From positions 1 through 64,000 of the forward strand of contig JAFXAB010000001.1 in NCBI GenBank assembly GCA_017522135.1: DNA of 64,000 nt. Reading direction: 5' to 3'. Each line of letters begins with the position of its first letter. The stretch's first letter is position 1. This DNA comes from Bacteroidaceae bacterium (GTDB lineage: Bacteria > Bacteroidota > Bacteroidia > Bacteroidales > Barnesiellaceae_A). The translations under genes were made by a program, and so were the position numbers. Positions 7,192-15,049 of this stretch are shown one piece after another. The notes under the pieces are model-generated. The model saw only the letters and a program-made list of their open reading frames with translations, did not search any database and had not been told where the DNA came from.

Positions 7192-8627
7192 TATCCCGAT
7201 GTGTTGAGGAAGAGATTAACCAACTCATCGAAGTACATTTCATCGGTTGGTATATCATCGTCCGAGTTCATTATTTCACTCGCAATAGATTTCTTGCGAT
7301 GTATGAGGTTGTAAATGGTGTGGTCGATTGTGCCACGTCCGAGCAGGTAGTAACAGGTTACGTTGTCTTTCTGACCTATGCGGTGCGCTCTGTCCTCACA
7401 TTGGCAGCAGTCGGCATACGTCCAAGCCAATTCAATGAATGCCACGTTTGATGAGGCTGTAAGTGTCAGCCCCACTCCGGCAGCTTTGATTGAGCAGATG
7501 ATGAGGTTTACATCGGGGTTGTTCTGGAACGCATCGACAGATGCCTGTTTGTTTACCATACTATCACGTCCTGTAACCGTTACCGCACGAGGGAACACCT
7601 TTTGCAGTTCGTCCACAATCTCGTGAAGCGAGCAGAACACGATGAGTTTCTTTCCGCTGTCGAGGAATGTGCGAATGAAGTCCACTGCCTGCGCTATCTT
7701 GCCTTTGGTGGCCAAGGAACGCAACGTCATAAAGCGAACAAGTGCTTCCATACGCATTTTGCGGCGTATCTCCCAATCGGTACACTCGGTGTACTCCTGC
7801 AAGTATGCGGCAAGGTCGGCGGCAGCAAGGTTGTATTCCTTATCATTGGAAATCTCCACGTACAAGTCCACTCGTGTTTTGTCGGGCAACTGCGGCAGCA
7901 CCTTTGCTTTCTCTCGGCGTATCATACAGGTATCGTATAACTGCTTTGAAAGAACAGACAGAGGTACGGCAGGAACGGCGGTCTTGTCTTTGGGGTCGGT
8001 GCAGTAGTCTGCCATAAACTTGGCACGTCCTCCAAACTCGCCTATGCGGTCCAATATGGAGAGTTGGGTGATTAAATCTTCGGGGCGATTGACAACAGGT
8101 GTACCCGACAGGAGTATGCGGTATTCCTTGCCAACGGACAAACCTTTTGTGAAGATTGTCTGCTGTGCGGAGGGGTCTTTTACACGGTGGCTCTCATCTA
8201 TGATGATTGATTTGAACTGCTGCATCTGCGGACAGAACACAACGTCTTTCAGTCGGAACTGCTTGCCGCCCTTGATGTCCCACACGAAGTATTTGCGCAG
8301 GCTCTCATAATTGACAATGGCGACCTGATGCACGCCCATTGAGAGGAGATAACCCCACGTGGTGCGGACGTTATTGTCAAGCACAAGTGCGCTCTTATCG
8401 GTGAATTTCTCGAACTCACGTTGCCAATTGATTTTGAGCGAGGACGGACAGATAACGAGGCAGGGGTATGCTCTTGCTGTATCGACTATGCCAATGCTCT
8501 GCAATGTCTTGCCCAATCCCGGCTCATCGCCGATGATAATGCGCTTATGCTCCAACCCGAAGCAGATGCCCTCACGTTGGTATTCGTAAGGCTCGACACG
8601 CAGATTATGTTTCAGTATATTGTTCAT
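7191..8627 (-). CDS. SNF2-family DEAD/H helicase
   Basis: A 478-aa superfamily 2 translocase of the SNF2 type. Motif I is GDEPGLGKT at residues 33-41, motif Ia is CLVICPSSLKINW, motif II is IIIDESH, motif III is LLSGTP, and the second RecA lobe has the late motifs GVGLTLTASSNV and the SNF2 signature CEDRAHRIGQKDNV. No accessory targeting domains are present, so it is the compact phage form that remodels or unwinds DNA at replication forks or recombination intermediates. It overlaps both neighbours through TAATG junctions. Confidence 0.92.
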   Translation of the reverse strand: MNNILKHNLRVEPYEYQREGICFGLEHKRIIIGDEPGLGKTLQSIGIVDTARAYPCLVICPSSLKINWQREFEKFTDKSALVLDNNVRTTWGYLLSMGVHQVAIVNYESLRKYFVWDIKGGKQFRLKDVVFCPQMQQFKSIIIDESHRVKDPSAQQTIFTKGLSVGKEYRILLSGTPVVNRPEDLITQLSILDRIGEFGGRAKFMADYCTDPKDKTAVPAVPLSVLSKQLYDTCMIRREKAKVLPQLPDKTRVDLYVEISNDKEYNLAAADLAAYLQEYTECTDWEIRRKMRMEALVRFMTLRSLATKGKIAQAVDFIRTFLDSGKKLIVFCSLHEIVDELQKVFPRAVTVTGRDSMVNKQASVDAFQNNPDVNLIICSIKAAGVGLTLTASSNVAFIELAWTYADCCQCEDRAHRIGQKDNVTCYYLLGRGTIDHTIYNLIHRKKSIASEIMNSDDDIPTDEMYFDELVNLFLNTSG

Positions 8628-9064
8628 TACTTAAAGTTCTCTATCTCTGTGATTAAATCTTTTTTATCTATCCCTTTGAGGTACTTGTATAGCACAAGGT
8701 CGATGCACTGATTGTAGAAGCGTTCAAACTCGTGTTGTTCCATTGCCGAGAATGATATGCTTTGGTATTCTATCTCCTTTTCGCCTCGTTCGTTGAGGCT
8801 TGTTTTGAAGTAGCCCAAGTCTCGCTTGAAGCGGCGCAGCATATCTTCCTCATTGTGGACTTTGAAATATTCTGCAAGGTTGGACGGCAGGTTGTCAAAC
8901 GTGATGCGCACCAATGCAAAGAACTTCTTGTGATGTTCGTAGTTGCGAGGGTTGCTAACCTTGCACTTGACAACAGAGCCGACACGTAGCCGTTTCTTCA
9001 AGTCGTAGTCGCTATCATAGAGCGGCACAAGACCGTGAGCCGTTACCTTGCAGAATATATCCAT
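8627..9064 (-). CDS. DUF1367-like phage protein
   Basis: A 145-aa protein that looks like DUF1367, a family of phage proteins found in replication/recombination modules. The features are DIFCKVTAHGLVPLYDSDYD at the start, the basic KVSNPRNYEHHKKFFALV and the Cys/Tyr-containing C terminus. The molecular role is not established. Its stop overlaps the helicase start (TAATG). Confidence 0.7.
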   Translation of the reverse strand: MDIFCKVTAHGLVPLYDSDYDLKKRLRVGSVVKCKVSNPRNYEHHKKFFALVRITFDNLPSNLAEYFKVHNEEDMLRRFKRDLGYFKTSLNERGEKEIEYQSISFSAMEQHEFERFYNQCIDLVLYKYLKGIDKKDLITEIENFK

Positions 9065-9069
9065 AGGGC

Positions 9070-9291
9070 TTATTTTAAGTCATCTGCTGATGCTATCGCA
9101 ATAGCGATTAGCGCAATTCGTACTTCTACTGCGTCTGCTCCAAACTTCTTGAAGTCCATTGATATTGGAGCCTTTGTAAGTTCAGCCCAACGCTCATCTG
9201 TCAATTTTTCCCTCATCAACATCATTGTTCCGACTACTTCGTCTCTGTCAAACTCGACTTCGAGTTTCATTTTCTTGTTTTCTTCTGCCAT
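9070..9291 (-). CDS. hypothetical phage-operon protein, 73 aa
   Basis: Function not recognised. A small, charged, mostly helical protein (NKKMKLEVEFDRDEVVGTMM) with an Ala/Ile-rich C-terminal helix. It sits 5 nt before the DUF1367-like gene and 10 nt after the RecE-like nuclease gene, inside the recombination module. Confidence 0.65.
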   Translation of the reverse strand: MAEENKKMKLEVEFDRDEVVGTMMLMREKLTDERWAELTKAPISMDFKKFGADAVEVRIALIAIAIASADDLK

Positions 9292-9301
9292 AATTCTTTG
9301 A

Positions 9302-9967
9302 TTATAAATTGTTGTTAGTTACAGGTGGGCATAAGCACCAATATTGAAATGCCAATTCTTCGTATTTCTCACGACCACGATTATAGACCTCATCGCCACG
9401 ATTTATGAACTTCTTGAATATGCAGCAGTTCTTTTTGCTGATGGCGTAGATGAAATCACGGTTGCTCTTTGCGATGTCCATATACCAGGCACGACTCCTG
9501 TCCCAATCGAAGAAATCAACAGCTTCCTCGAACTGTTGCTGTGTGGCGGCGAATGTTGTTTTGAGGTCGCCACCGAAGCCACCGAGCCACCAATCCCATT
9601 TGCACCGGGTATCGAGCGTGAACGGAAATTCGCAGTATGTGAACTGCTGTGCCTTATTGACCATAAAGCGTTGCGTTTCGGCGCATTCAAGAACTTTGGC
9701 AAGGAACGCATCTTTGCGTGCTTCCATACGGAGAGCCTTTTGCATTTCCTGTGCGTGTCGGAACTCATCTTCTGTGTATGGCACATCGTCCACTGTTAGG
9801 CGGTAGTAGTCCACCTTTGACGGCTCTGTGATGATGGCATCGACCAACGAGCCGAAGCGGAACGCCGCCTCTTTGTCTCCGAACTGCATACGTGGGTGTA
9901 AGATGTTTTTCAGTTCGGTGAGGTCAGAGTTACTGACCTCACTTCTGCTGTAATAATTATCGCTCAT
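9302..9967 (-). CDS. RecE-like PD-(D/E)XK exonuclease
   Basis: A 221-aa predicted 5'-3' exonuclease that would make the single strands used by the RecT-like protein encoded upstream in the same operon. The nuclease core is FGSLVDAIITEP near residues 34-45 followed by GGFGGDLKTTFA near 140, where D-L-K is the catalytic D-x-K pair, and QQFEEAVDFF downstream. Typical RecE-like enzymes have His where this protein has Asp (GSLVD), a deviation worth noting. The start at 9967 (MSDNYYSRSEVSNSDL) overlaps the zinc-finger gene by 11 nt; the upstream ATG at 10168 gives a low-complexity basic extension and is rejected. Confidence 0.8.
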   Translation of the reverse strand: MSDNYYSRSEVSNSDLTELKNILHPRMQFGDKEAAFRFGSLVDAIITEPSKVDYYRLTVDDVPYTEDEFRHAQEMQKALRMEARKDAFLAKVLECAETQRFMVNKAQQFTYCEFPFTLDTRCKWDWWLGGFGGDLKTTFAATQQQFEEAVDFFDWDRSRAWYMDIAKSNRDFIYAISKKNCCIFKKFINRGDEVYNRGREKYEELAFQYWCLCPPVTNNNL

Positions 9968-10268
9968 AGTAATCATCGTAATCTTCTTCGTACTCAACCT
10001 CGCCGACACCATCACACACTTCGCAGGTCTCCTTTTCGCCTCGTATGTAATGTTGTCGCTTGGCTTCTGCTTCTTCCTCTGTCTCGGGGAGACACAACCA
10101 CGTTTCTTCTGTACATTCGGTCTCTTCGTTTGTCTCGAAGTTGTAGGCGTGCCAATGGCAACCTTCACCGTTACAGGCTTCGCATTTTACATAGTGAGGC
10201 TCTTTCTCGTTCCACGGCGCACGTGGGTCGTGTTCTGCTCCGGGTGGGTAGTATCCGCTTTCGTACAT
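9957..10268 (-). CDS. DnaJ-like zinc-finger phage protein, 103 aa
   Basis: An acidic protein with two CxxCxGxG-type motifs, CEACNGEG near residues 29-36 and CEVCDGVGEV near 82-91, as in the zinc-binding centre of DnaJ. The C terminus is a run of Asp, Glu and Tyr. It may bind zinc and act as a scaffold or chaperone for neighbouring recombination proteins; the role is inferred. It lies 2 nt after the coiled-coil gene and overlaps the nuclease gene. Confidence 0.75.
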   Translation of the reverse strand: MYESGYYPPGAEHDPRAPWNEKEPHYVKCEACNGEGCHWHAYNFETNEETECTEETWLCLPETEEEAEAKRQHYIRGEKETCEVCDGVGEVEYEEDYDDYYER

Positions 10269-10270
10269 AG

Positions 10271-11464
10271 TTACTTTGCTTTTACGTCCTCGACATATTC
10301 CACACTCTCATCGCTGATGTACGTTCCCTCTTTGGCGAGTTTTTCACAGAATGTTATCTGCTTCTTGAACATCTTGGTGAGTTCCTCAACAGAGAGGTGG
10401 CAACCCTCCTTGCTCCACCACATAGAGAGAATAGGCATAATGCCCTCGGGATTGAGCAGGTTGATTTTCTGTGCAACCTTTACCTTTGGTTGGTAGCCGG
10501 AGGATACGACTGCTTGCTGACCGAACAGGCTTTCCATTTCGGACTGCTGACGTGCCATTTCTGCCTTCTGCTTTTCCTCTTCCTCCTTGCGGCGGCGTTC
10601 TGCCTCCTGTTCCTCGGCTTCCTTGCGCTGACGTGCTTCCATTTCTTCCTTGATACGTGCAGCTTCCTCGGCTGATGCCTGTGCCATACGTTCGAGGTTG
10701 GTTTTCTTGGACGGCAGACGGTCGATGATGTACTGCTTTGTGCTGTCTATCTCGAACTCGTATTGCTCCTTGAACTGCTTGGCAAGGCGTTCCTTTGTCT
10801 CAATCTCTGCCTTGCGTATCTCATCTACTGTTATTCCGGCAGGAATGCGAATAAGGGTGTGCAGGTTGTAGAGGAAGTCGGCAGGAAGTTCCGTTGAATA
10901 GTCCTTAACCTGCTTGAATGATGCTTCGTAGTTGTCGAGGGTAACGGCATTATCAATGGCAGTCAGAGCGTTGCAGTCTCTGTTCACAAGGGATTGGAAC
11001 TGCTGTTTGAAATCGTCCTCGATGTCCTGTCGCATCTTGGTACGTGCCGCCTCTGCCTGTTGGCGTTCGTACTCCTTACGGCGGCGTTCCTCCTCATCGG
11101 CACGTTTCTTGGCGGCGAACTTATTGCGGAACTGTTGTAACTTGAATGGTATTGTACCTTCTTTGGTAGGGTCGATGGCATTCTCCATTACTGTGAACTC
11201 CTTGCGGATTGTGTCGAACAGTTGGGTAACAGGCGCACGGCGTTCGTTCATCTTCTTGACGGTCTTGCGTGCTTTCTCAATGTACTGTGCCGCACGTTGG
11301 TCGAGTTCGTCCGTCATTCCTCCTTGCACAATGGCATCGAGGATTGCTTTCCCGGCAGCTTCGCAGTTCTCACGAGATAGTTTGTTGTCCTTATAGGACT
11401 GTGGAGCGGCAGACACAATAGTCTGTATATTCTCCTGCTTGATAATTGCTAATTCCTGTGACAT
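10271..11464 (-). CDS. long coiled-coil phage protein, 397 aa
   Basis: A highly charged protein with long helical regions: residues about 60-145 (KKRADEEERRRKEYERQQAE) and about 255-310 (EEAARIKEEMEARQRKEAEE), both rich in Glu, Lys, Arg and Gln. The C terminus is globular (LLNPEGIMPILSMWWSKEGC, then KMFKKQITFCEKLAKEG). Similar proteins sit between RecT and RecE-like genes in Bacteroidetes phages and some resemble DUF1351, but I cannot assign a function. Its place between recT and the nuclease suggests a recombination or replication scaffold. Confidence 0.75.
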   Translation of the reverse strand: MSQELAIIKQENIQTIVSAAPQSYKDNKLSRENCEAAGKAILDAIVQGGMTDELDQRAAQYIEKARKTVKKMNERRAPVTQLFDTIRKEFTVMENAIDPTKEGTIPFKLQQFRNKFAAKKRADEEERRRKEYERQQAEAARTKMRQDIEDDFKQQFQSLVNRDCNALTAIDNAVTLDNYEASFKQVKDYSTELPADFLYNLHTLIRIPAGITVDEIRKAEIETKERLAKQFKEQYEFEIDSTKQYIIDRLPSKKTNLERMAQASAEEAARIKEEMEARQRKEAEEQEAERRRKEEEEKQKAEMARQQSEMESLFGQQAVVSSGYQPKVKVAQKINLLNPEGIMPILSMWWSKEGCHLSVEELTKMFKKQITFCEKLAKEGTYISDESVEYVEDVKAK

Positions 11465-11476
11465 AGTTGTATGGGG

Positions 11477-12427
11477 TTAGAATGTGTCGTCTGCATTGTC
11501 TGATTGCTGTGCAGGGTCGATTGTTACACCTGCGGACATATCGGGTGCAGGTGCGAAATGCTGTTCCTGCTGTTGAGGCTGCTCTGTTCCAACACCGCCG
11601 TATGGGTCGATGTCTGTCTGTTGTTGCTGCTCGATGATTTCAGTTTCGAGAGCGGAGCCACGACCGATATTCAGTTTCGGGTAGGTCTTGAAAGCGTGCT
11701 TCACGCACTTTGCCATAAGGAAACCTGTGTCTATCTGACCGTCTTTGTTGTAGAGTTCGTTAGGCTTAACTACATATTGACGTGTCTTGCTGTCGAAGTA
11801 GGTGTTCTGCTTGTCGCTGTAACCTTTGAGGCGCATCCAATCCTGTTCAGTCATCACAGAATAGTCTATCGTACCATCGGCACGTGTAATCTTCAAGAAA
11901 CAGGCAATAATCTTGTTGGACTTGCGAGGGAAAGCGGACATATAGTTCACTATCTTTTGTCCGTTCTGTTCGCCGTATTGGAATGTGTCGCCCTCGTACA
12001 CGATTACAGGATTGTCGGCGTGGCGTATCTGTCCGGCATTCTTGCGCAGCACTAATTCGCCATACCCCGAAATGGTAAGGTTGCAGACTTTCTCCCAAAT
12101 GTCGTTGCCTTGTTGGTTTGTGCCTACCTTGACATTGCGAGGAATGAGGTAACAGAGTGCCTGTGCGCCCGGTGCAAGGGTAAGTCCCTTTACAGCAAGG
12201 TCAATAAAGGCATAGAAGATTGATGTACCAGAGCATTCACGCAGGTTGGCTTTGTCTCTCAACTGTTGGTTGAAGTAGATTGCTTCACGCTCGTACACCT
12301 GTTCTCCGCCCTCTTTCCAAATGGAGTTATAGACGTTGATGAATTGACTACGGACACGCTCATTGCGTATCACATCGGTTGCTTTTGTCTGTTGCAACTC
12401 TTGGGCTAATGATAATGCATTGCTCAT
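11477..12427 (-). CDS. recT: RecT family single-strand annealing protein
   Basis: A 316-aa single-strand annealing recombinase of the RecT/Redbeta class. The signature region covers about residues 65-185: FYAFIDLAVKGLTLAPGAQALCYLIPR, the beta strands KVCNLTISGYGELVLRKNAG and YEGDTFQYG, and the ADGTIDYSVMTEQDWM segment. The C terminus (about 265-316) is Gln/Pro-rich and probably disordered. With the RecE-like nuclease downstream it forms the phage recombination pair used for DNA repair and recombination-dependent replication. Confidence 0.92.
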   Translation of the reverse strand: MSNALSLAQELQQTKATDVIRNERVRSQFINVYNSIWKEGGEQVYEREAIYFNQQLRDKANLRECSGTSIFYAFIDLAVKGLTLAPGAQALCYLIPRNVKVGTNQQGNDIWEKVCNLTISGYGELVLRKNAGQIRHADNPVIVYEGDTFQYGEQNGQKIVNYMSAFPRKSNKIIACFLKITRADGTIDYSVMTEQDWMRLKGYSDKQNTYFDSKTRQYVVKPNELYNKDGQIDTGFLMAKCVKHAFKTYPKLNIGRGSALETEIIEQQQQTDIDPYGGVGTEQPQQQEQHFAPAPDMSAGVTIDPAQQSDNADDTF

Positions 12428-12468
12428 AATGTAAATAATTAAAGTTATTGAAATACAGTTGTCTGTTG

Positions 12469-12553
12469 TGGGAGTGACAGGATTTGAACCTGCGACCTGC
12501 TGCTGCTTGCCATTTGGGTACGTACCGCCGCTCTTCCGCTGAGCTACACTCCC
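12469..12553 (-). tRNA. tRNA-like element; anticodon arm not identifiable
   Basis: An 85-nt stretch with a perfect 7-bp acceptor stem (GGGAGTG with CACTCCC), TA at positions 8-9, a 4-bp D stem around AGCGGAA that contains the GG pair, and a T arm with the loop TTCAAAT and GGTTCAAATCC. No CCA is encoded. The 36 nt between D and T arms contain no 5-bp stem with a 7-nt loop, so I cannot assign an anticodon. The total length resembles class II tRNAs. It may be a decayed tRNA, a tRNA with a non-standard arm, or a structural mimic. It sits between recT and the excisionase-like gene on the operon strand. Confidence 0.45.
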
Positions 12554-12558
12554 TTATG

Positions 12559-12831
12559 TTATATCTTGAAATAGTCCTGTTTCACGTTCTGTAAAGCTCT
12601 CAACTCTGCCGTGCGGTACTCGACTTTGCCGGGACGTTTGCAAGGCTCTATCTTGCCCTCTCTGCGCCATCTATCGACATTGCCACGTCCGAACATCGTG
12701 TATGCCTGTCGTTGGCTGACTGTCTCGGGGTCGTTGCGTACTTCGGAGAGCATACGCACTACCGAAGCGGCAACATCGTGGATGAACGTCTCATAGGTAA
12801 CTGACTTATCGGAAAAATCGAGTGTGAGCAT
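12559..12831 (-). CDS. small excisionase-like HTH protein
   Basis: A 90-aa protein whose C-terminal half reads like the helix-turn-helix of excisionase/MerR-type proteins: SQRQAYTMFGRGNVDRWRREGKIEPCKRPGKVEYRTAELRAL, where the RWRREGKI segment would contact DNA and the KVEYRTAEL wing follows. The N-terminal 35 residues are an unassigned helical part. It may match the Bacteroidetes family DUF3853. A role in DNA recognition or regulation is likely but not proven. Confidence 0.7.
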   Translation of the reverse strand: MLTLDFSDKSVTYETFIHDVAASVVRMLSEVRNDPETVSQRQAYTMFGRGNVDRWRREGKIEPCKRPGKVEYRTAELRALQNVKQDYFKI

Positions 12832-12835
12832 AGAT

Positions 12836-12976
12836 TTACTTTTTATTGGTTTGACTTTGACACGCAGGTGTCTTGTCGTACTCTACATTTCGTTTGAGCA
12901 GGGTGCAGTAGCGACCATTCAACTGCTCATAGGCTTTTGCACACTTGGCGCAAATGGGATTGGTATGTGATGCCAT
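12836..12976 (-). CDS. tiny cysteine-rich phage protein, 46 aa
   Basis: The ATG at 12976 follows the upstream stop (12979) by 2 nt. The sequence has four Cys in the pattern CAKC, then C and C further on (MASHTNPICAKCAKAY, RYCTLL, PACQ), so a zinc-binding knuckle is possible. An in-frame start at 13141 would overlap the upstream gene and is rejected. The function is unknown. Confidence 0.6.
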   Translation of the reverse strand: MASHTNPICAKCAKAYEQLNGRYCTLLKRNVEYDKTPACQSQTNKK

Positions 12977-12978
12977 AG

Positions 12979-13206
12979 TTAGAATATGCTTAATTGATGA
13001 CCACGTTTCTTTACTGTGCGTTCGTAACGCTTGCACGTATCTTTGAAAGGACAGTTGCCGGACTTGGCTTGCTGATAGGCGGAATGAAAGGTGTCCCAAT
13101 CCACACCACGAAGAAATCCCATCAAGTCCATACAAAACCAACCTTTATCCATTGATTTGTTCTCGCCTGTAATCTCGACAAGTCCGTTGCCTTTTGGTGT
13201 TCCCAT
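12979..13206 (-). CDS. hypothetical phage-operon protein, 75 aa
   Basis: Function not recognised. Its ATG shares its A with the stop of the upstream gene (TAATG at 13206). The C-terminal half contains CPFKDTCKRYERTVKKRG, with two Cys spaced by five residues and a basic tail, which could bind a metal or nucleic acid. Confidence 0.6.
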   Translation of the reverse strand: MGTPKGNGLVEITGENKSMDKGWFCMDLMGFLRGVDWDTFHSAYQQAKSGNCPFKDTCKRYERTVKKRGHQLSIF

Positions 13207-13469
13207 TATTCAAATAGATTAAAATCTAATTTCACATCTTCTGCTTGTCCTCGCATAACTTGGTAGGTAGTCGGAACAAGTTTCCTCTTCTGAAGGATAT
13301 ATCTTGTCGTTAATTGTATCTGTGCCACTGCTTGCGTTCTGTCATTCGGCAGCATCCATTTGGGGTGGTTATGTATGGTCCGAATGATTGCACTGGCTAC
13401 CACCTGTGCGGCGTATAGGAAACCCTCATTGAAGCCGCTATCATACTTTTGCATTTCTTCCTTTGTCAT
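13206..13469 (-). CDS. hypothetical phage-operon protein, 87 aa
   Basis: Function not recognised. A soluble helical protein (NEGFLYAAQVVASAIIRTIH). It overlaps the upstream gene by 4 nt and the downstream gene by 1 nt, so it is clearly part of the operon. Confidence 0.6.
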   Translation of the reverse strand: MTKEEMQKYDSGFNEGFLYAAQVVASAIIRTIHNHPKWMLPNDRTQAVAQIQLTTRYILQKRKLVPTTYQVMRGQAEDVKLDFNLFE

Positions 13470-13981
13470 TGCTGTTCTTTCTGATATTGTTCTACTTTTG
13501 CTTTCAGTCTCGCTTCTGCCAATGCAACACGTTCCTTTGCGAACTCCACCTTTGCACGAATTTTCTGCAATGCAGGGTCTGTGGCTTCATCAAAGAATAA
13601 GTTACCTTGATTGGCTTTGATGTATGCTGCAACCCTGTTCTCCTGCAATGTGATTTTACTCTTCAATGCCACGAGCTGCGACAGGTCGCTTCTAAATCCG
13701 TACTTCTCACCACTTGTCTTGTCATAGAAAGACATAGTGGTGTAGATATAACTTCGAGGGTCTGCACAGACAAACTTTGCTTTGCGCCAATCAATTACCC
13801 ATTGCCAACGCTCTACACTTTCACGTGGAAGGTCGTAACGATGCAGCACGACCTCTTTTCCGTCCACCTTCTTGCAGATTAAGATTGCGACATACGCTTT
13901 AATGCTTAATTCTTTCTCTGCTTTGGCGTATGCCTTTGCGAGTTCTTGAAACTCTGCACCGATACCAACCTCCTGTGCCAT
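13466..13981 (-). CDS. hypothetical phage-operon protein, 171 aa
   Basis: Function not recognised. The N terminus is helical, the middle (HRYDLPRESVERWQWVIDWRKAKFVC) is beta-rich with many aromatics, and the last 50 residues form a probable coiled coil (RAKVEFAKERVALAEARLK). It begins MAQEVGIGAEF, 3 nt after the stop of the small membrane-protein gene. Confidence 0.65.
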   Translation of the reverse strand: MAQEVGIGAEFQELAKAYAKAEKELSIKAYVAILICKKVDGKEVVLHRYDLPRESVERWQWVIDWRKAKFVCADPRSYIYTTMSFYDKTSGEKYGFRSDLSQLVALKSKITLQENRVAAYIKANQGNLFFDEATDPALQKIRAKVEFAKERVALAEARLKAKVEQYQKEQQ

Positions 13982-13984
13982 TGC

Positions 13985-14182
13985 TTACTTGTTTTTCTCT
14001 TGTTGATACTCACGATAAGACTCGCGTACAAGTACCCACATCAAAAGGGCGAATAACAGAACTACGAGGAGACCGAATAAACCGATTGTGCCTTTGATGA
14101 GGTGAGCAATGCCCCAAGTGATTGTTCCGAGGAACATAAAGACTGACATTGCAAGTTGGCTGAGGCTCATAAACTTATCCAT
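13985..14182 (-). CDS. small phage membrane protein, 65 aa
   Basis: A 65-aa protein with two predicted transmembrane helices, about residues 8-28 and 33-50 (IGLFGLLVVLLFALLMWVLV), ending in a charged tail (RESYREYQQEKNK). Possible roles include a membrane anchor for a phage complex or superinfection exclusion, but nothing in the sequence chooses between them. Confidence 0.65.
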   Translation of the reverse strand: MDKFMSLSQLAMSVFMFLGTITWGIAHLIKGTIGLFGLLVVLLFALLMWVLVRESYREYQQEKNK

Positions 14183-14189
14183 AGTGATA

Positions 14190-14414
14190 TTATTTTGATG
14201 TTGAAAATTCCTCCACGACTACAAATCTCTCAACCTTTACAGGGAAATCCGGCTCACCGTCAAACTCATTGTTCAGTTTGGCACACAAATTCATATTCTT
14301 GTGTGAACGGTCGAGGTTTACATCACAGAGTAATGAGCCTTTGGCAGTCTGAAAAACCTCACGACCAAACGAGTCAAAACCGATACTCTTAATCTCAATC
14401 TTATTCATAATCAT
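14190..14414 (-). CDS. hypothetical phage-operon protein, 74 aa
   Basis: Function not recognised. A beta-rich small protein (IGFDSFGREVFQTAKGSLLCDVNLD; ends VVVEEFSTSK) with no membrane segment. The start could be the ATG at 14414 or the second Met at 14408. It is 7 nt before the membrane-protein gene. Confidence 0.6.
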   Translation of the reverse strand: MIMNKIEIKSIGFDSFGREVFQTAKGSLLCDVNLDRSHKNMNLCAKLNNEFDGEPDFPVKVERFVVVEEFSTSK

Positions 14415-14419
14415 TGATT

Positions 14420-14731
14420 TTATTTGTTTAATAATGTTACTCTAATCCGAGCAGGACAGGACATTACATAGACATTGCTACATCGCAATACGCAGCGTAA
14501 TAAAAGCATAGCAACATCTTCGTAAGGCAAATATTTAGTTCTGAGAGCAGCCATAGCCAAATCGTTATCAACAGTGCTAATGAGTTGTAGCATTTCAATC
14601 TTTTTCAACTGAACACCATCTAACTTTGCACGACTATGTATGAACTCGAATTTGTGTGCAGGGTATCGGCTGTCTATGAACTGCGGCATATTGCATCTTA
14701 ATGTCACAGCCTTACGGTCAAGTCCTTTCAT
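14420..14731 (-). CDS. hypothetical phage-operon protein, 103 aa
   Basis: Function not recognised. Mixed alpha/beta, with a C-terminal part carrying four Cys (LLLRCVLRCSNVYVMSCPAR) and a basic N terminus. Its ATG shares a base with the preceding stop (TAATG at 14731), so it is translated with its upstream partner. Confidence 0.55.
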   Translation of the reverse strand: MKGLDRKAVTLRCNMPQFIDSRYPAHKFEFIHSRAKLDGVQLKKIEMLQLISTVDNDLAMAALRTKYLPYEDVAMLLLRCVLRCSNVYVMSCPARIRVTLLNK

Positions 14732-14937
14732 TATGCTCTACGTGTTACGCTGATAGTTCTCTCTTGTCTATTGATGGAAGTCGAAAAGACCTTATTCCAC
14801 TCAAACCCATACTCACTGCACATTGCCTTTACCGAGCCTCTCTTCTCGGCAGGAAAGACAAGAACATCGCCTACTTCCATTTCACGCAACTGTGTTAAAA
14901 TCGGTTTAGAAACCGCTGTTTTCACTGCTTCATTCAT
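14731..14937 (-). CDS. first gene of the leftward phage operon, 68 aa
   Basis: Function not recognised. A soluble protein (PILTQLREMEVGDVLVFPAEKRG; ends RTISVTRRA) resembling the small early proteins that open many Bacteroidetes phage operons. It is the gene next to the operon promoter and operator region, so it should be expressed first on derepression. Confidence 0.6.
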   Translation of the reverse strand: MNEAVKTAVSKPILTQLREMEVGDVLVFPAEKRGSVKAMCSEYGFEWNKVFSTSINRQERTISVTRRA

Positions 14938-14970
14938 AGTTTCTCGAATTATTTATTTAACTTAGTGCTG

Positions 14971-15002
14971 CAAAGATAAACAATTTGACAATTACAACCA
15001 AA
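14971..15002 (-). promoter_or_regulatory. Bacteroidetes-type promoter of the leftward phage operon
   Basis: On the minus strand TTTG at 15002-14999 is followed by 20 nt and then TATCTTTG at 14978-14971, a full match to the Bacteroidetes -33 TTTG and -7 TAnnTTTG pair. Transcription would start near 14964, about 27 nt before the first operon gene. The spacing and the operator repeats inside it make this the likely switch of the element. Confidence 0.75.
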
Positions 15003-15022
15003 CAAAATGACAATTATTTGTC
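14986..15022. promoter_or_regulatory. operator repeats at the phage switch
   Basis: A direct repeat TGACAATTA occurs at 14986-14994 and 15008-15016, 22 bp apart (about two helix turns). The second copy is one arm of a dyad, GACAA-TTAT-TTGTC at 15009-15022. The first copy lies between the -33 and -7 boxes of the leftward promoter. The divergent CI-like repressor is the obvious binder. A third copy lies inside the repressor gene (see findings). Confidence 0.65.
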
Positions 15023-15049
15023 GATTTGTTTATAAAATATTTTTTGGAT

